From Streptomyces sp. NRRL B-24484 (GTDB lineage Bacteria > Actinomycetota > Actinomycetes > Streptomycetales > Streptomycetaceae): a DNA stretch of 64,000 nucleotides. Below, piece after piece: positions 1-9,099 of this stretch. Location of the stretch: contig NZ_JOAI01000026.1 of the NCBI RefSeq assembly GCF_000717715.1, positions 1-64,000 on the forward strand, in the 5' to 3' direction. Positions within the stretch are counted from its first letter, which is position 1. Each line of letters starts with the position of its first letter. The notes under the pieces are model-generated. The model had not been told where the DNA came from. It saw nothing but the letters and a program-made list of their open reading frames with translations, and did not search any database. Made by a program: the position numbers and the translations under genes.

Positions 1-29
1 CGTGCGGGTGCCGCGCCCCTCGGTGCGCC

Positions 30-1373
<1,344 letters not shown>

Positions 1374-1490
1374 TCAGTGGGCGTCGGCGGTGCCGGGACA
1401 GATCGCGCTGGCGAGCCGGCACAGGTCGACGTGCAGGCGCGCCACGAGGCGGATGCCTGGGGCCTGGTTGCTCACATCGACGGAACGCAT
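1374..1490 (-). CDS. Cysteine-containing leader peptide before cysO-cysM
   Basis: A 38-residue ORF whose second half reads LVARLHVDLCRLASAICP, matching the HVDL-x-R-x2-S-x2-C pattern of the small actinobacterial leader peptides found before sulfur-metabolism genes. It contains two cysteines (HVDLC and SAICP). The chosen ATG sits six bases after a TACGAT -10 element, so transcription probably starts at the A of the ATG (leaderless), as for the cysteine-responsive leaderless uORFs described in mycobacteria. It ends about 100 bases before cysO. Regulation by cysteine supply is inference from position and composition. Confidence 0.75.
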   Translation of the reverse strand: MRSVDVSNQAPGIRLVARLHVDLCRLASAICPGTADAH

Positions 1491-1496
1491 GGGCTC

Positions 1497-1502
1497 ATCG
1501 TA
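1497..1502 (-). promoter_or_regulatory. -10 element (TACGAT) for leaderless leader peptide
   Basis: TACGAT on the minus strand fits the TANNNT consensus and ends six bases before the ATG at 1490. There is no ribosome-binding site in the gap, so a leaderless transcript driving leader peptide, cysO and cysM is the simplest reading. No convincing -35 is visible. Confidence 0.6.
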
Positions 1503-1628
1503 TAGATTCCCGCCCCCGCAGCGGCATCCACGTCTCGCGATCCGGATGGTTTCGTTTCCCATGTCGAGACGACGGCCCGCCACCGGCACATCGTGGCCGG
1601 TCGGCGGGCCGTGCGCCGCGGCGGCCGG

Positions 1629-2060
1629 TCAGGCGCTGTACTCCTCGACGACCTGGACGTCTTCCTCCGTGATCACGCCGTCCACGATGCGGAACGAGCG
1701 GAATTCGTACGGGTCCTCATCGCCGTTGCCCTCGGCGGTGGAGACGAGGACGTAGTGCGCCTCGGGCTCGGAGGCGTAGCTGACGTCGGTGCGCGAGGGG
1801 TAGGCCTCGGTCGCGGTGTGCGAGTGGTAGACGATCACCGGGACCTCGTCGCGGTCGTCCATCTCCCGGTAGAGCTTGAACAGGTCACCGGAGTCGAACT
1901 CGTAGAAGGTGGGCGACCGGGCCGCGTTGAGCATCGGGACGAACCGCTCGGGCCGGCCGCTGCCCTCGGGGCCGGCGACCACTCCGCAGGCCTCGTCCGG
2001 GTGGTCGGCGCGGGCGTGGGCCACGATGCGGTCGCGCAGTTCTCGGGTGATGGTCAGCAT
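1629..2060 (-). CDS. mec: Mec-type JAMM metallopeptidase (CysO-cysteine peptidase)
   Basis: Zinc metallopeptidase of the JAMM/MPN+ family, 143 aa. The signature HSHTATEAYPSRTD supplies the two histidines, the serine and the aspartate that bind zinc and water. In M. tuberculosis Mec releases cysteine from the CysO-cysteine adduct. Here it is upstream of the cysO-cysM promoter on the same strand, completing the module. Because the neighbouring CysO ends GGMK, the enzyme may also trim the precursor carrier, as related JAMM enzymes do in other sulfur-carrier pathways (inference). ATG start with GCAGG-type sequence upstream; the aa permease lies 100 bases further upstream. Confidence 0.9.
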   Translation of the reverse strand: MLTITRELRDRIVAHARADHPDEACGVVAGPEGSGRPERFVPMLNAARSPTFYEFDSGDLFKLYREMDDRDEVPVIVYHSHTATEAYPSRTDVSYASEPEAHYVLVSTAEGNGDEDPYEFRSFRIVDGVITEEDVQVVEEYSA

Positions 2061-2160
2061 GCGGCCAGGATAGCCACGGCCGGCCCCGGGTCAGGGTCCG
2101 GGACCGGCCGTCGTCTCGACTGCCGGACGCCCGCCGGACGGCCGGCGGGGGTCCGGCGGA

Positions 2161-3603
2161 TCAGCGGTCGGCGCCGGCGACCGGACGATCGCGGTCCTCG
2201 CCGCGGACCGCCTCGGGGCGGGTGCGGGCGAGCACCAGGTAGCCCGCGGTCAGCAGGACGGCCCAGACCGGGAAGACGTAGAGCGAAATCCGGGCGTCCT
2301 CGTCGAAGCCGATGAGGACGACGACCAGGACGAGGAAGGCGAGCGCGAGCCGGCTCGGCCACGCGCCGCCGGGGGCCTTGAAGGTCGGGGCGGGCAGCCG
2401 GCCGTCCTGCCAGGCGCGGCGGTAGCGGATCTGGGCGACCAGGATGACGGCCCAGGTCCACAGGCCGCAGACGGTGGCGACGGAGGTGACGTACTCGAAG
2501 GCCTTACCGGGGGCGAGGTAGTTGAGCACCACGCCGACGCCCATGAGCAGGCAGGAGACGGTGATCGCGGCGGCCGGGGTGCGGCGGCCGTTGAGCGCGG
2601 TGAGCCTGCCGGGGGCCTGGCCGCGCAGGGCGAGGTCGCGCAGCATCCGGCCGGTGGAGTACATGCCGGAGTTGCAGGAGGAGAGGGCGGCGGTGAGCAC
2701 CACGAAGTTGATGACGGAGGCGCCGGCCGGGATGCCGACCTTCTCGAAGGCGGCGACGAACGGGCTGACGCCGGGGGCGAACTCCTGCCACGGGACGAGC
2801 GAGAGGATGACGACCAGGGCGCCGATGTAGAACAGCGCGATCCGCCACGGCAGGGTGTTGATGGCGCGCGGCAGGGTCCGGGCCGGGTCCTCGCTCTCGC
2901 CGGCGGTGACACCGACGAGTTCGACGCCGAGGTAGGCGAACATGACGATCTGAAGGGTCATCACGGCGGCGCCGACACCCTTGGGGAAGAAGCCGCCGTC
3001 GGCCCACAGGTGGGTGACCGAGGCGGTGTCGCCGGCGTCGGAGAAGCCGAGGGTGAGCACGCCGACGCCGATGAGGATCATGCCGAGGATGGCGGTGACC
3101 TTGACCATGGAGAACCAGAACTCGATCTCGCCGAAGAGCTTCACCGAGATCAGGTTGGCGCCGTAGAGCAGCACCAGGAAGGCGAGCGCGCTGGCCCACT
3201 GCGGGATGCCGGGCGCCCAGTACCGCACGTACACCGCGGCCGCGGTGGTCTCGGCCATGCCGGTGACCACCCAGAACAGCCAGTACGTCCAGCCGGTGAC
3301 GAAGCCGGCGAACGGGCCGAGGAACTCCCGGGCGTACTCTGAGAAGCTGCCGGAGACCGGGCGGTAGGTGAGGAGTTCACCGAGCGCCCGCATGATCACG
3401 AAGATCACCAGGCCGGCCACCGCGTAGCTGAGGATCAGGCTGGGGCCGGCCTTGGAGATGGCCGTGCCGGCACCGAGGAAGAGGCCGGTGCCGATGGCAC
3501 CGCCGATGGCGATCATCTGGATCTGGCGGCTGCCCAGTCCGCGGGCGTAGCCCTCCTCGTCCGGCTCGGTGTCGATCGCCTCGTCGTAGCGCTGATCGGC
3601 CAT
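2161..3603 (-). CDS. APC-family amino acid permease
   Basis: Integral membrane amino-acid/proton symporter, 480 aa with about 12 predicted membrane segments. The first helix carries the family signature IGGAIGTGLFLGAG, followed by GPSLILSYAVAGLVIF and the MRALGELLTYRPVSGSFSEYA block seen in the GabP/LysP/RocE/AnsP branch. I start at the ATG giving MADQRYDEA rather than an upstream in-frame codon because homologous permeases begin with a short acidic tail followed by GLGSRQIQMIAIGG. The substrate cannot be read from the sequence; basic amino acids, asparagine, histidine or GABA are all possible. Confidence 0.9.
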   Translation of the reverse strand: MADQRYDEAIDTEPDEEGYARGLGSRQIQMIAIGGAIGTGLFLGAGTAISKAGPSLILSYAVAGLVIFVIMRALGELLTYRPVSGSFSEYAREFLGPFAGFVTGWTYWLFWVVTGMAETTAAAVYVRYWAPGIPQWASALAFLVLLYGANLISVKLFGEIEFWFSMVKVTAILGMILIGVGVLTLGFSDAGDTASVTHLWADGGFFPKGVGAAVMTLQIVMFAYLGVELVGVTAGESEDPARTLPRAINTLPWRIALFYIGALVVILSLVPWQEFAPGVSPFVAAFEKVGIPAGASVINFVVLTAALSSCNSGMYSTGRMLRDLALRGQAPGRLTALNGRRTPAAAITVSCLLMGVGVVLNYLAPGKAFEYVTSVATVCGLWTWAVILVAQIRYRRAWQDGRLPAPTFKAPGGAWPSRLALAFLVLVVVLIGFDEDARISLYVFPVWAVLLTAGYLVLARTRPEAVRGEDRDRPVAGADR

Positions 3604-3727
3604 GGGCGTACCGTCCTCGGGTCGTGGGGAGGTGAGAAGTCGTACCACGGCACGCACGGATACCGGTGTTCATCTGAGCGTTAATTGAGCATGTCATGTC
3701 CGGACCCGTCCCGATGTGCCCGAAATG

Positions 3728-3766
3728 CCGCACCCCCGCGTCCACATGGTGGACGCGGGGGTGCGG
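3728..3766 (-). terminator. Intrinsic terminator after clpS-DUF2017
   Basis: Perfect 18-bp inverted repeat (3728-3745 pairing with 3749-3766, three-base loop) 24 bases beyond the DUF2017 stop codon. There is no U-tract, as is common for terminators in this group. Confidence 0.75.
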
Positions 3767-3789
3767 GCGCTCTCCGGGATGACGGCGGG

Positions 3790-4365
3790 TCAGCCGGCCA
3801 TGGCCTCCAGCAGCGACTCCTGCATGCCGCCGAGCCAGAGGTAGGCCATCACCAGCGGCTTGCGCGGGTCGCTGTCGGGCAGTGCGTACAGCCCTTCCTC
3901 GTCCTCCTCGGTGACGTCCAGTCGGGAGCCGAGGGTGAGCCGCAGGTCGTTGAGGGCGCCGAGCCAGCGCGCGCAGTCCCCGGCCGGGACGGTCAGCACG
4001 CCGCCGTCGCCGCCGAGCCCGTCCAGGGCGCGGACCACGCTCAGCGCGTCGTCGCGCTTGCGGGCCCGCAGGTCCAGCTCGGTGTAGCGGCGGAACTCGC
4101 CCGCCATCGCCCTGGTCTCGGAGTCGACGGGCTCGCCCGGCTCGCCGTACGCGTCGGGGAAGAGCCGGGCCAGCGCGGGATCGGCGGGGGCCTCGGTCGG
4201 CCCCTCGGCGAACAGCGCGGCCAGCGGGTCGTCGCCGACTCCGCCGGGGCCGGGGCCGATCAGTTCCAGCATCTGCACCTCCAGCGACCGGAGGATGGAC
4301 GCCTCCACCTCGTCGAGCGCGATCGCCGCGGCGCCCTCGCCGGCGCTCTCGAACAAGCCAGCCAT
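3790..4365 (-). CDS. DUF2017 family protein beside clpS
   Basis: Conserved actinobacterial protein of unknown function (DUF2017), 191 aa from the ATG of MAGLFESAGEG. It is acidic and mostly helical by composition, with IALDEVEASILRSLEVQMLELIGP near the start and a C-terminal segment (SDPRKPLVMAYLWLGGMQESLLEAMAG) typical of the family. It follows clpS on the same strand, an arrangement conserved across actinobacteria, which suggests a link to ClpS-ClpAP adaptor function, although none is proven. The upstream in-frame extension is low-complexity and covers the clpS end, so I reject it. Confidence 0.85.
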   Translation of the reverse strand: MAGLFESAGEGAAAIALDEVEASILRSLEVQMLELIGPGPGGVGDDPLAALFAEGPTEAPADPALARLFPDAYGEPGEPVDSETRAMAGEFRRYTELDLRARKRDDALSVVRALDGLGGDGGVLTVPAGDCARWLGALNDLRLTLGSRLDVTEEDEEGLYALPDSDPRKPLVMAYLWLGGMQESLLEAMAG

Positions 4366-4477
4366 GAGTCCTGAATCAGCCCCGTTCGCGTGTCTGTGGG
4401 TCTCGGTGTGTGGTGACGCGGACGCGGCGCCGGCCCTGCCGGCGGCGCGCCGCCCGGCCCGGGCGGGCCGTCGCGCG

Positions 4478-4771
4478 TCAGTCGTGCTGGAGGGTGGCCC
4501 AGAGCCCGTAGCCGTGCATCGCCTGCACGTCACGCTCCATCTCCTCGCGGGTGCCGCTGGAGACGACGGCGCGGCCCTTGGTGTGCACCTCCATCATGAG
4601 TTCGCGGGCCTTGTCCTTCGGGTAGCCGAAGTAGGCCTGGAACACGTACTGGACGTAGCTCATCAGATTCACCGGGTCGTTGTGGACGATGGTCACCCAC
4701 GGTGTGTCCGGTTCCACCACCGGAAGGCCTTCGACCTCCGGGCGCTCGATCTCGACCGGCGCGACACTCAC
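4478..4771 (-). CDS. clpS: ATP-dependent Clp protease adaptor ClpS
   Basis: N-recognin adaptor that delivers N-degron substrates to the Clp unfoldase, 97 aa. The core WVTIVHNDPVNLMSYVQYVFQAYFGY contains the N-D-P segment of the N-end-residue pocket and the following helix with its methionine. The conserved lower half A-R-E-L-M-M-E-V-H-T-K-G-R-A-V-V is also present. It is cotranscribed with the DUF2017 gene, and divergent from pncB across a 150-base gap. Confidence 0.95.
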   Translation of the reverse strand: MSVAPVEIERPEVEGLPVVEPDTPWVTIVHNDPVNLMSYVQYVFQAYFGYPKDKARELMMEVHTKGRAVVSSGTREEMERDVQAMHGYGLWATLQHD

Positions 4772-4908
4772 GACTGGCTCTCTCCTCTGCAGCTGACCGG
4801 GGTGAAGGCGGGTCTCCCCCTGCCCTCATGCTTCCATCCGGGGGACTTCGGAGCGAATCCGGGTCGACATCGCGCGAGAGAAATCGTCAATCTGACGCTA
4901 AGTGGTAG

Positions 4909-4914
4909 TAGCAT
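4909..4914 (+). promoter_or_regulatory. -10 element (TAGCAT) placing pncB as leaderless
   Basis: TAGCAT is followed by seven bases and then the ATG at 4922, with no ribosome-binding site between, so the transcript should begin at or next to the start codon. This fixes the pncB start. Confidence 0.55.
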
Positions 4915-4921
4915 CATCGTC

Positions 4922-6250
4922 ATGGACGCCATCACCGCGCACCGTTCCACCGCGCTGCTCACCGACCGCTACGAGCTGACCATGCTGCAGGCCGCGCTGC
5001 GCAGCGGTGCCGCACACCGCCGCTCGGTCTTCGAGGTGTTCACCCGGCGCCTGCCGAACGGCCGCCGCTACGGCGTGGTCGCCGGCACCGGCCGGGTGCT
5101 GGACGCCGTCGAGGCCTTCCGCTTCACCGGGCCCCAGCTGGACTGGCTGGCCGACCAGCGGGTGGTCGACGACGCGACCCTGCGCTTCCTCGCCGACTAC
5201 CGCTTCTCCGGCGACATCCACGGCTACCCCGAGGGTGAGGTGTACTTCCCCGGCTCGCCGCTGCTGACCGTCGAGGGCAGCTTCGCCGAGGCCGTGATCC
5301 TGGAGACGCTGGTCCTCTCCATCCTCAACCACGACTCGGCGATCGCCGCCGCGGCCTCCCGGATGACGGCCGCCGCCGGCGACCGCCCGGTGATCGAGAT
5401 GGGCGCGCGCCGCGCCCACGAGGCCGCCGCCGTCTCCGCCGCCCGCGCCGCGTACATCGCGGGCTTCAGCGCCACCTCCGACCTGGAGGCCGGCTTCACC
5501 CACGGCATCCCCACCACCGGCACCGCCGCCCACGCCTTCACGCTGCTGCACGACACCGAGCGCGACGCCTTCACCGCCCAGGTGGAGTCGATGGGCCGCG
5601 GCACCACGCTGCTGGTCGACACCTACGACCTGGCCGAGGCCGTCCGCACCGCCGTCGAGGTCGCCGGCCCCGAGCTCGGCGCCGTCCGCATCGACTCCGG
5701 CGACCTGACCCTGCTCGCCCACCGGGTGCGCCGCCAGCTCGACGACCTCGGTGCGCACAAGACCCGCATCATCGTCACCTCCGACCTGGACGAGTACGCC
5801 ATCGCCGCGCTGGCCGCCGCCCCCGTCGACGGCTACGGCGCGGGCACCAGCCTGGTCACCGGCAGCGGCCACCCCACCTGCGCGATGGTCTACAAGCTGG
5901 TCGCCCGCGAGAGCGTGCCCGGCGGACCGCTCGTCCCGGTCGCCAAGCGCTCGGCCGGCGGCAAGACCAGCACCGGCGGCCTCAAGTGGGCGGCCCGCCG
6001 GCCCGATGCGGACGGCGTCGCCGAGGCCGAGGTCGTCGGCACCGGTCCGGTGCCCGCCGAGCTCGAACCGCACCTGCTGCACGTCCCGCTGGTCAGCGGC
6101 GGCGAGGTCGTGGGGCGCGAACCGCTGGAGGCGGCGCGCGACCGGCACCGGCGTGCCCTCGCGGCGCTCCCCATGTCGGCCACCCAGCTGTCGAAGGGCG
6201 ACCCCGTGATCGTCACCGAGCTGCAGAGCGGCGCGACCGCCGCCGGGTGA
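4922..6250 (+). CDS. pncB: Nicotinate phosphoribosyltransferase
   Basis: Converts nicotinate and PRPP to nicotinate mononucleotide in the NAD salvage pathway; 442 aa, the family length. It opens LLTDRYELTMLQAAL, the characteristic N-terminus, and has FEVFTRRLPNGRRYGVVAGTGR, the GTAAHAF histidine region and VRIDSGDLTLLA of the PRPP/phosphate-binding barrel. The ATG at 4922 is preceded by a -10 element seven bases upstream, so the longer in-frame extension through the clpS region is not used. The nicotinamidase gene follows 256 bases downstream on the same strand, so the two enzymes act in sequence. Confidence 0.95.
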   Translation: MDAITAHRSTALLTDRYELTMLQAALRSGAAHRRSVFEVFTRRLPNGRRYGVVAGTGRVLDAVEAFRFTGPQLDWLADQRVVDDATLRFLADYRFSGDIHGYPEGEVYFPGSPLLTVEGSFAEAVILETLVLSILNHDSAIAAAASRMTAAAGDRPVIEMGARRAHEAAAVSAARAAYIAGFSATSDLEAGFTHGIPTTGTAAHAFTLLHDTERDAFTAQVESMGRGTTLLVDTYDLAEAVRTAVEVAGPELGAVRIDSGDLTLLAHRVRRQLDDLGAHKTRIIVTSDLDEYAIAALAAAPVDGYGAGTSLVTGSGHPTCAMVYKLVARESVPGGPLVPVAKRSAGGKTSTGGLKWAARRPDADGVAEAEVVGTGPVPAELEPHLLHVPLVSGGEVVGREPLEAARDRHRRALAALPMSATQLSKGDPVIVTELQSGATAAG

Positions 6251-6360
6251 GCCCGCCGGGCCTTCCGCCGGTGCGCGTCACTCCCTACAGTCTTCTCGGC
6301 ACCACCACGCCCTCCACGCCACCACCACGCCTCACCCGCGGCCCCGGCCCCGGTTCCGGC

Positions 6361-6450
6361 CGCACCACCCGCAACGTCCGCACCCCCTGCACCACCTGCA
6401 CCGTCTGCATTACCCGCACCACCCGCACCACCCGTACCGCCCGAACCGCC
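6361..6450 (+). repeat. Imperfect 9-bp tandem repeat between pncB and pncA
   Basis: Ten head-to-tail units of roughly CGCACCACC (6361-6369, 6370-6378 and so on to 6450) fill the middle of the 256-base gap 6251-6506. The + strand is almost free of G in the units. Nothing else is recognisable in the gap apart from a TACAGT -10-like hexamer near 6283 and a weak GAGAGAAG ribosome-binding site before pncA. Confidence 0.7.
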
Positions 6451-6506
6451 CGACCCCCGACGGCGGGACCGCCGCCGCGGACCGCCCCCACCGAGAGAAG
6501 CCAGCC

Positions 6507-7094
6507 ATGCACCGGGCCCTGATCGTCGTCGACGTGCAGAACGATTTCTGCGAAGGCGGCAGTCTGGCCGTCGGCGGCGGCGCCGAAGTGGCCGCCGCCA
6601 TCACCGACCTGATCGCGGACGCCTCCCCCGGCTACAGCCACATCGTCGCCACCCGGGACCACCACATCGACCCCGGGGCGCACTTCGCCGAGGAGCCGGA
6701 CTACGTCACCTCCTGGCCCGCGCACTGCGTGGCCGGCACCGAGGGCGTCGGTTTCCACCCCAACTTCGCCCCCTCGGTCACCTCGGGCGCGATCGAGGCG
6801 GTCTTCGACAAGGGCGCGCACGCGGCCGCGTACAGCGGCTTCGAGGGCCGCGACGAGAACGGCGGGACACTGGCCGACTGGCTGCGCACCCGGGACGTCA
6901 CCGAGGTCGACGTGGTCGGCATCGCCACCGACCACTGCGTGAAGGCGACCGCGCTCGACGCCGCCCGCGAGGGCTTCACCACCCGGGTGCTGCTCGACCT
7001 GACCGCCGGCGTGGCGGCCGGCACCACCGAGGCCGCGCTGTCCGAACTGCGCGCCGCAGGTGTCGAGTTGACCGGCAGTCCCGTTCTGCACTGA
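6507..7094 (+). CDS. pncA: Nicotinamidase
   Basis: Hydrolyses nicotinamide to nicotinate, feeding PncB; cysteine-hydrolase (isochorismatase-like) fold, 195 aa. The catalytic triad is Asp9 (VVDVQNDF), Lys102 (FDKGAH) and Cys144 (TDHCVKATA). The metal site is in DHHIDPGAHF (Asp51, His53, His59) with His73 following. The motif spacing is that of bacterial PncA. It sits downstream of pncB on the same strand with a repetitive gap between, so cotranscription is likely but not certain. Confidence 0.95.
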   Translation: MHRALIVVDVQNDFCEGGSLAVGGGAEVAAAITDLIADASPGYSHIVATRDHHIDPGAHFAEEPDYVTSWPAHCVAGTEGVGFHPNFAPSVTSGAIEAVFDKGAHAAAYSGFEGRDENGGTLADWLRTRDVTEVDVVGIATDHCVKATALDAAREGFTTRVLLDLTAGVAAGTTEAALSELRAAGVELTGSPVLH

Positions 7095-7121
7095 GTCCGT
7101 GCCCGGCGCGGCCGGGGCGGG

Positions 7122-8150
7122 TCAGCGGTCGGTGACCACCAGCTCGACCACGTCCACCCCGCCGGCCCGGAAGGCCTCGCGGAGCTCGCCGCCGACCTCG
7201 TCCGGTTCGGCGGCGACCCGCGCGCCGGAGACGTACACCACCCGCACCCCCAGGTACTCCATCCGGTGCTGCTCCCCGCGCACCCAGGCGGCCTCGCCCT
7301 CGCTGACGCAGCGCAGGTCGGAGTCGACGGCCACCGCAACACCGACCTCCGGCCAGTACAGGTCGGGCACCGCCACGAAGGTGCCGCCGCGCATCCGCAG
7401 CTCGGGGCCGGCCAGGGGGGCGGGCAGCAGCCACTCGTCCACCAGCTCGCCGATCCGGGCGAGCACCGACTCCCGTTCCGCGGCGAGGAGTTCGTCGAGC
7501 GCGGCACGCACCCGCGGCTCCGCCGGCAACCCGGCCTCGCCGAGCTCCGCCACCAGCTCCTGCAGGGTGCAGCCGCCCTCGGTGCGGGTCACCGCCTCGC
7601 GGAGCATCGCCCGCAGCACCGCCGGACGGACGGCCCCGCTCTCGAAGGCCCCGGAGTCCGTCCACTCGCGCACGGCGTCGGCCACGGCGCGCGCCACCGG
7701 CGCGCAGGCCAGGCCGTGCACCGAGCGGGCCACCAGCTCCCGACCGGTGCGCAGGATCCGAACGGAGCCGGCGTCCTTCAACCGCCGCTGACGGGGCACC
7801 AGCACCTCCACGCCGGTGACGGCCGGCAGCCGGGGCACCGAGGCGAAGCCGTACAGCGCCAGCGCCGCCGCGCCGGTGATCACGGCGCCCTCACGGCCGC
7901 CCTCGTCCCGGCCGTTCTGCGCCGCGTAGAGCAGGGCCGCCCACATCCGCTGCTCGGGGGTCGGGTCGCCGCCCTGGAGCAGGTAGACACGGGGCAGCAT
8001 CCGCTGCCACGGCCCGCCGCGCCGGCAGTGCTCGGTGACCGCCCGGGCGGGCACGCCGCGTGCCCGCAGCTGGCTCGCGGTGACCACGTTCTGCTGACGC
8101 CGCGCCAGCTCTTCGAGCGAGAGCGGCTGGGAAGGAATCCGGTAGCTCAT
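7122..8150 (-). CDS. AbiEi-like protein with nuclease-like C-terminal domain
   Basis: 342 aa. The N-terminal 60 residues (LEELARRQQNVVTASQLRARGVPARAV) resemble the winged-helix of AbiEi antitoxins of type IV toxin-antitoxin systems. The C-terminal part (VPDLYWPEVGVAVAVDSDLRCVSEGEAAWVRGEQHRMEYLGVRVVYVS) resembles the DUF559/Vsr-like fold with a conserved acidic residue in the E/D-x-D position. No AbiEii nucleotidyltransferase toxin lies beside it, so this is an orphan of the very common actinobacterial type, whose role is unknown. I start at MSYRIPSQ (ATG 8150); the upstream extension lacks similarity. It converges with pncA. Confidence 0.65.
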   Translation of the reverse strand: MSYRIPSQPLSLEELARRQQNVVTASQLRARGVPARAVTEHCRRGGPWQRMLPRVYLLQGGDPTPEQRMWAALLYAAQNGRDEGGREGAVITGAAALALYGFASVPRLPAVTGVEVLVPRQRRLKDAGSVRILRTGRELVARSVHGLACAPVARAVADAVREWTDSGAFESGAVRPAVLRAMLREAVTRTEGGCTLQELVAELGEAGLPAEPRVRAALDELLAAERESVLARIGELVDEWLLPAPLAGPELRMRGGTFVAVPDLYWPEVGVAVAVDSDLRCVSEGEAAWVRGEQHRMEYLGVRVVYVSGARVAAEPDEVGGELREAFRAGGVDVVELVVTDR

Positions 8151-8466
8151 GTCGACACCCTCCCCAACGCCGCCACAGTCGCACGCTCGACTTGACGACC
8201 TGTTACCCAACCGTCGCGAAAACGGGACGGCTCCGTCCTAAAGTCCCCATACCCTCACTCGTTCGACGTATGGGACGTTCACTCGAATGCCGGATTAGAT
8301 CGGACTTGGGGCATGACGATCCGTTTTTCATCGAATCGGTACATCAACGATCATGGAGTGGGGGTACCCCGATGATCAGCGATTACTGACCCAGAGTGAC
8401 CAAGGCCATACGGTGGAGCACCACCCGCCGACCACCGGCAGCCGCCGAATTGCCTACCATCGGCTC
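8151..8466. other. Divergent intergenic region with palindrome and five-codon ORF
   Basis: 316 bases between the AbiEi-like gene and the next + strand gene. It holds a perfect 10-bp palindrome GGGGTACCCC (8361-8370) flanked by an inverted repeat GATCAT (8349-8354) / ATGATC (8372-8377). Inside the right arm is a five-codon ORF (MISDY, 8372-8389) preceded by GGAG and a G-run. No longer gene is supported. Whether the palindrome is an operator or an RNA hairpin cannot be decided here. Confidence 0.45.
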
Positions 8467-9099
8467 ATGCCACGTGACGAGATCCCCGGCCTGCGCGCCG
8501 CCCAACTGCGCCTCGGCCGCCTGCCCGGCTACGTCCGCCGGCCCGACCTCGCCCGCCGCAGCAGCGCGGACGGCCACACGTACAAGAAGGGCTGGGAGGT
8601 CCGCTTCACCGCCCGTACGGAGGCCGAGATAACGGAGATCCGCGATCTGGTGATCGCCGCCGGATTCGCCCCGGCCCGGCCGTTCTTCAAGGGCCACCAG
8701 CTGATCCAGCCGGTCTACGGCATCGCCGCCGTCCAGGCCTACCTGGCAGCCAGGGAGGCCTTCGAGGAGCTCACCCGGGCCCGCGCCGCCGGTACGGACG
8801 CCACCGGAGCGGCCACCTCCGGCACCCCGCTGGACCGCGCGAGGACGCTGCCGATCCCCGAGCAGGTCTACCGCGAGGCCGCGGCCCCGGTCGCCGCGGC
8901 CGCAGCTGCGGCGGCTGCGGCCGGCGCGGCGGCGCTGGCGGCGAACAGCGCGGGCACGGTGGCCCCGGCCGGTGCGGCACCGGCCGGAGCCTCCGTCCGC
9001 GAGCTGTCCGGAGTCCCGGTCACGGCCGGCCCGCGGGCCGGCGCACACGGCCGGCGCCCCGCGGCCAGCGGCGTCAGCGCAGGCGGTCGTACGTCCTGA
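8467..9099 (+). CDS. Conserved-looking protein of unknown function
   Basis: I do not recognise this 210-residue protein. The first 100 residues look folded and basic (GLRAAQLRLGRLPGYVRRPDLARR, then KKGWEVRFTARTEAEITEIRDLVIAAGFAPARPFFKGHQLIQPVYG), suggesting a small alpha/beta domain. The remainder is alanine-rich and probably disordered. The ATG at 8467 follows a TACCAT -10 element by six bases, so the gene is likely leaderless and the longer upstream reading is not used. Its 3' end overlaps the convergent secreted-protein gene by 26 bases. Confidence 0.7.
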   Translation: MPRDEIPGLRAAQLRLGRLPGYVRRPDLARRSSADGHTYKKGWEVRFTARTEAEITEIRDLVIAAGFAPARPFFKGHQLIQPVYGIAAVQAYLAAREAFEELTRARAAGTDATGAATSGTPLDRARTLPIPEQVYREAAAPVAAAAAAAAAAGAAALAANSAGTVAPAGAAPAGASVRELSGVPVTAGPRAGAHGRRPAASGVSAGGRTS

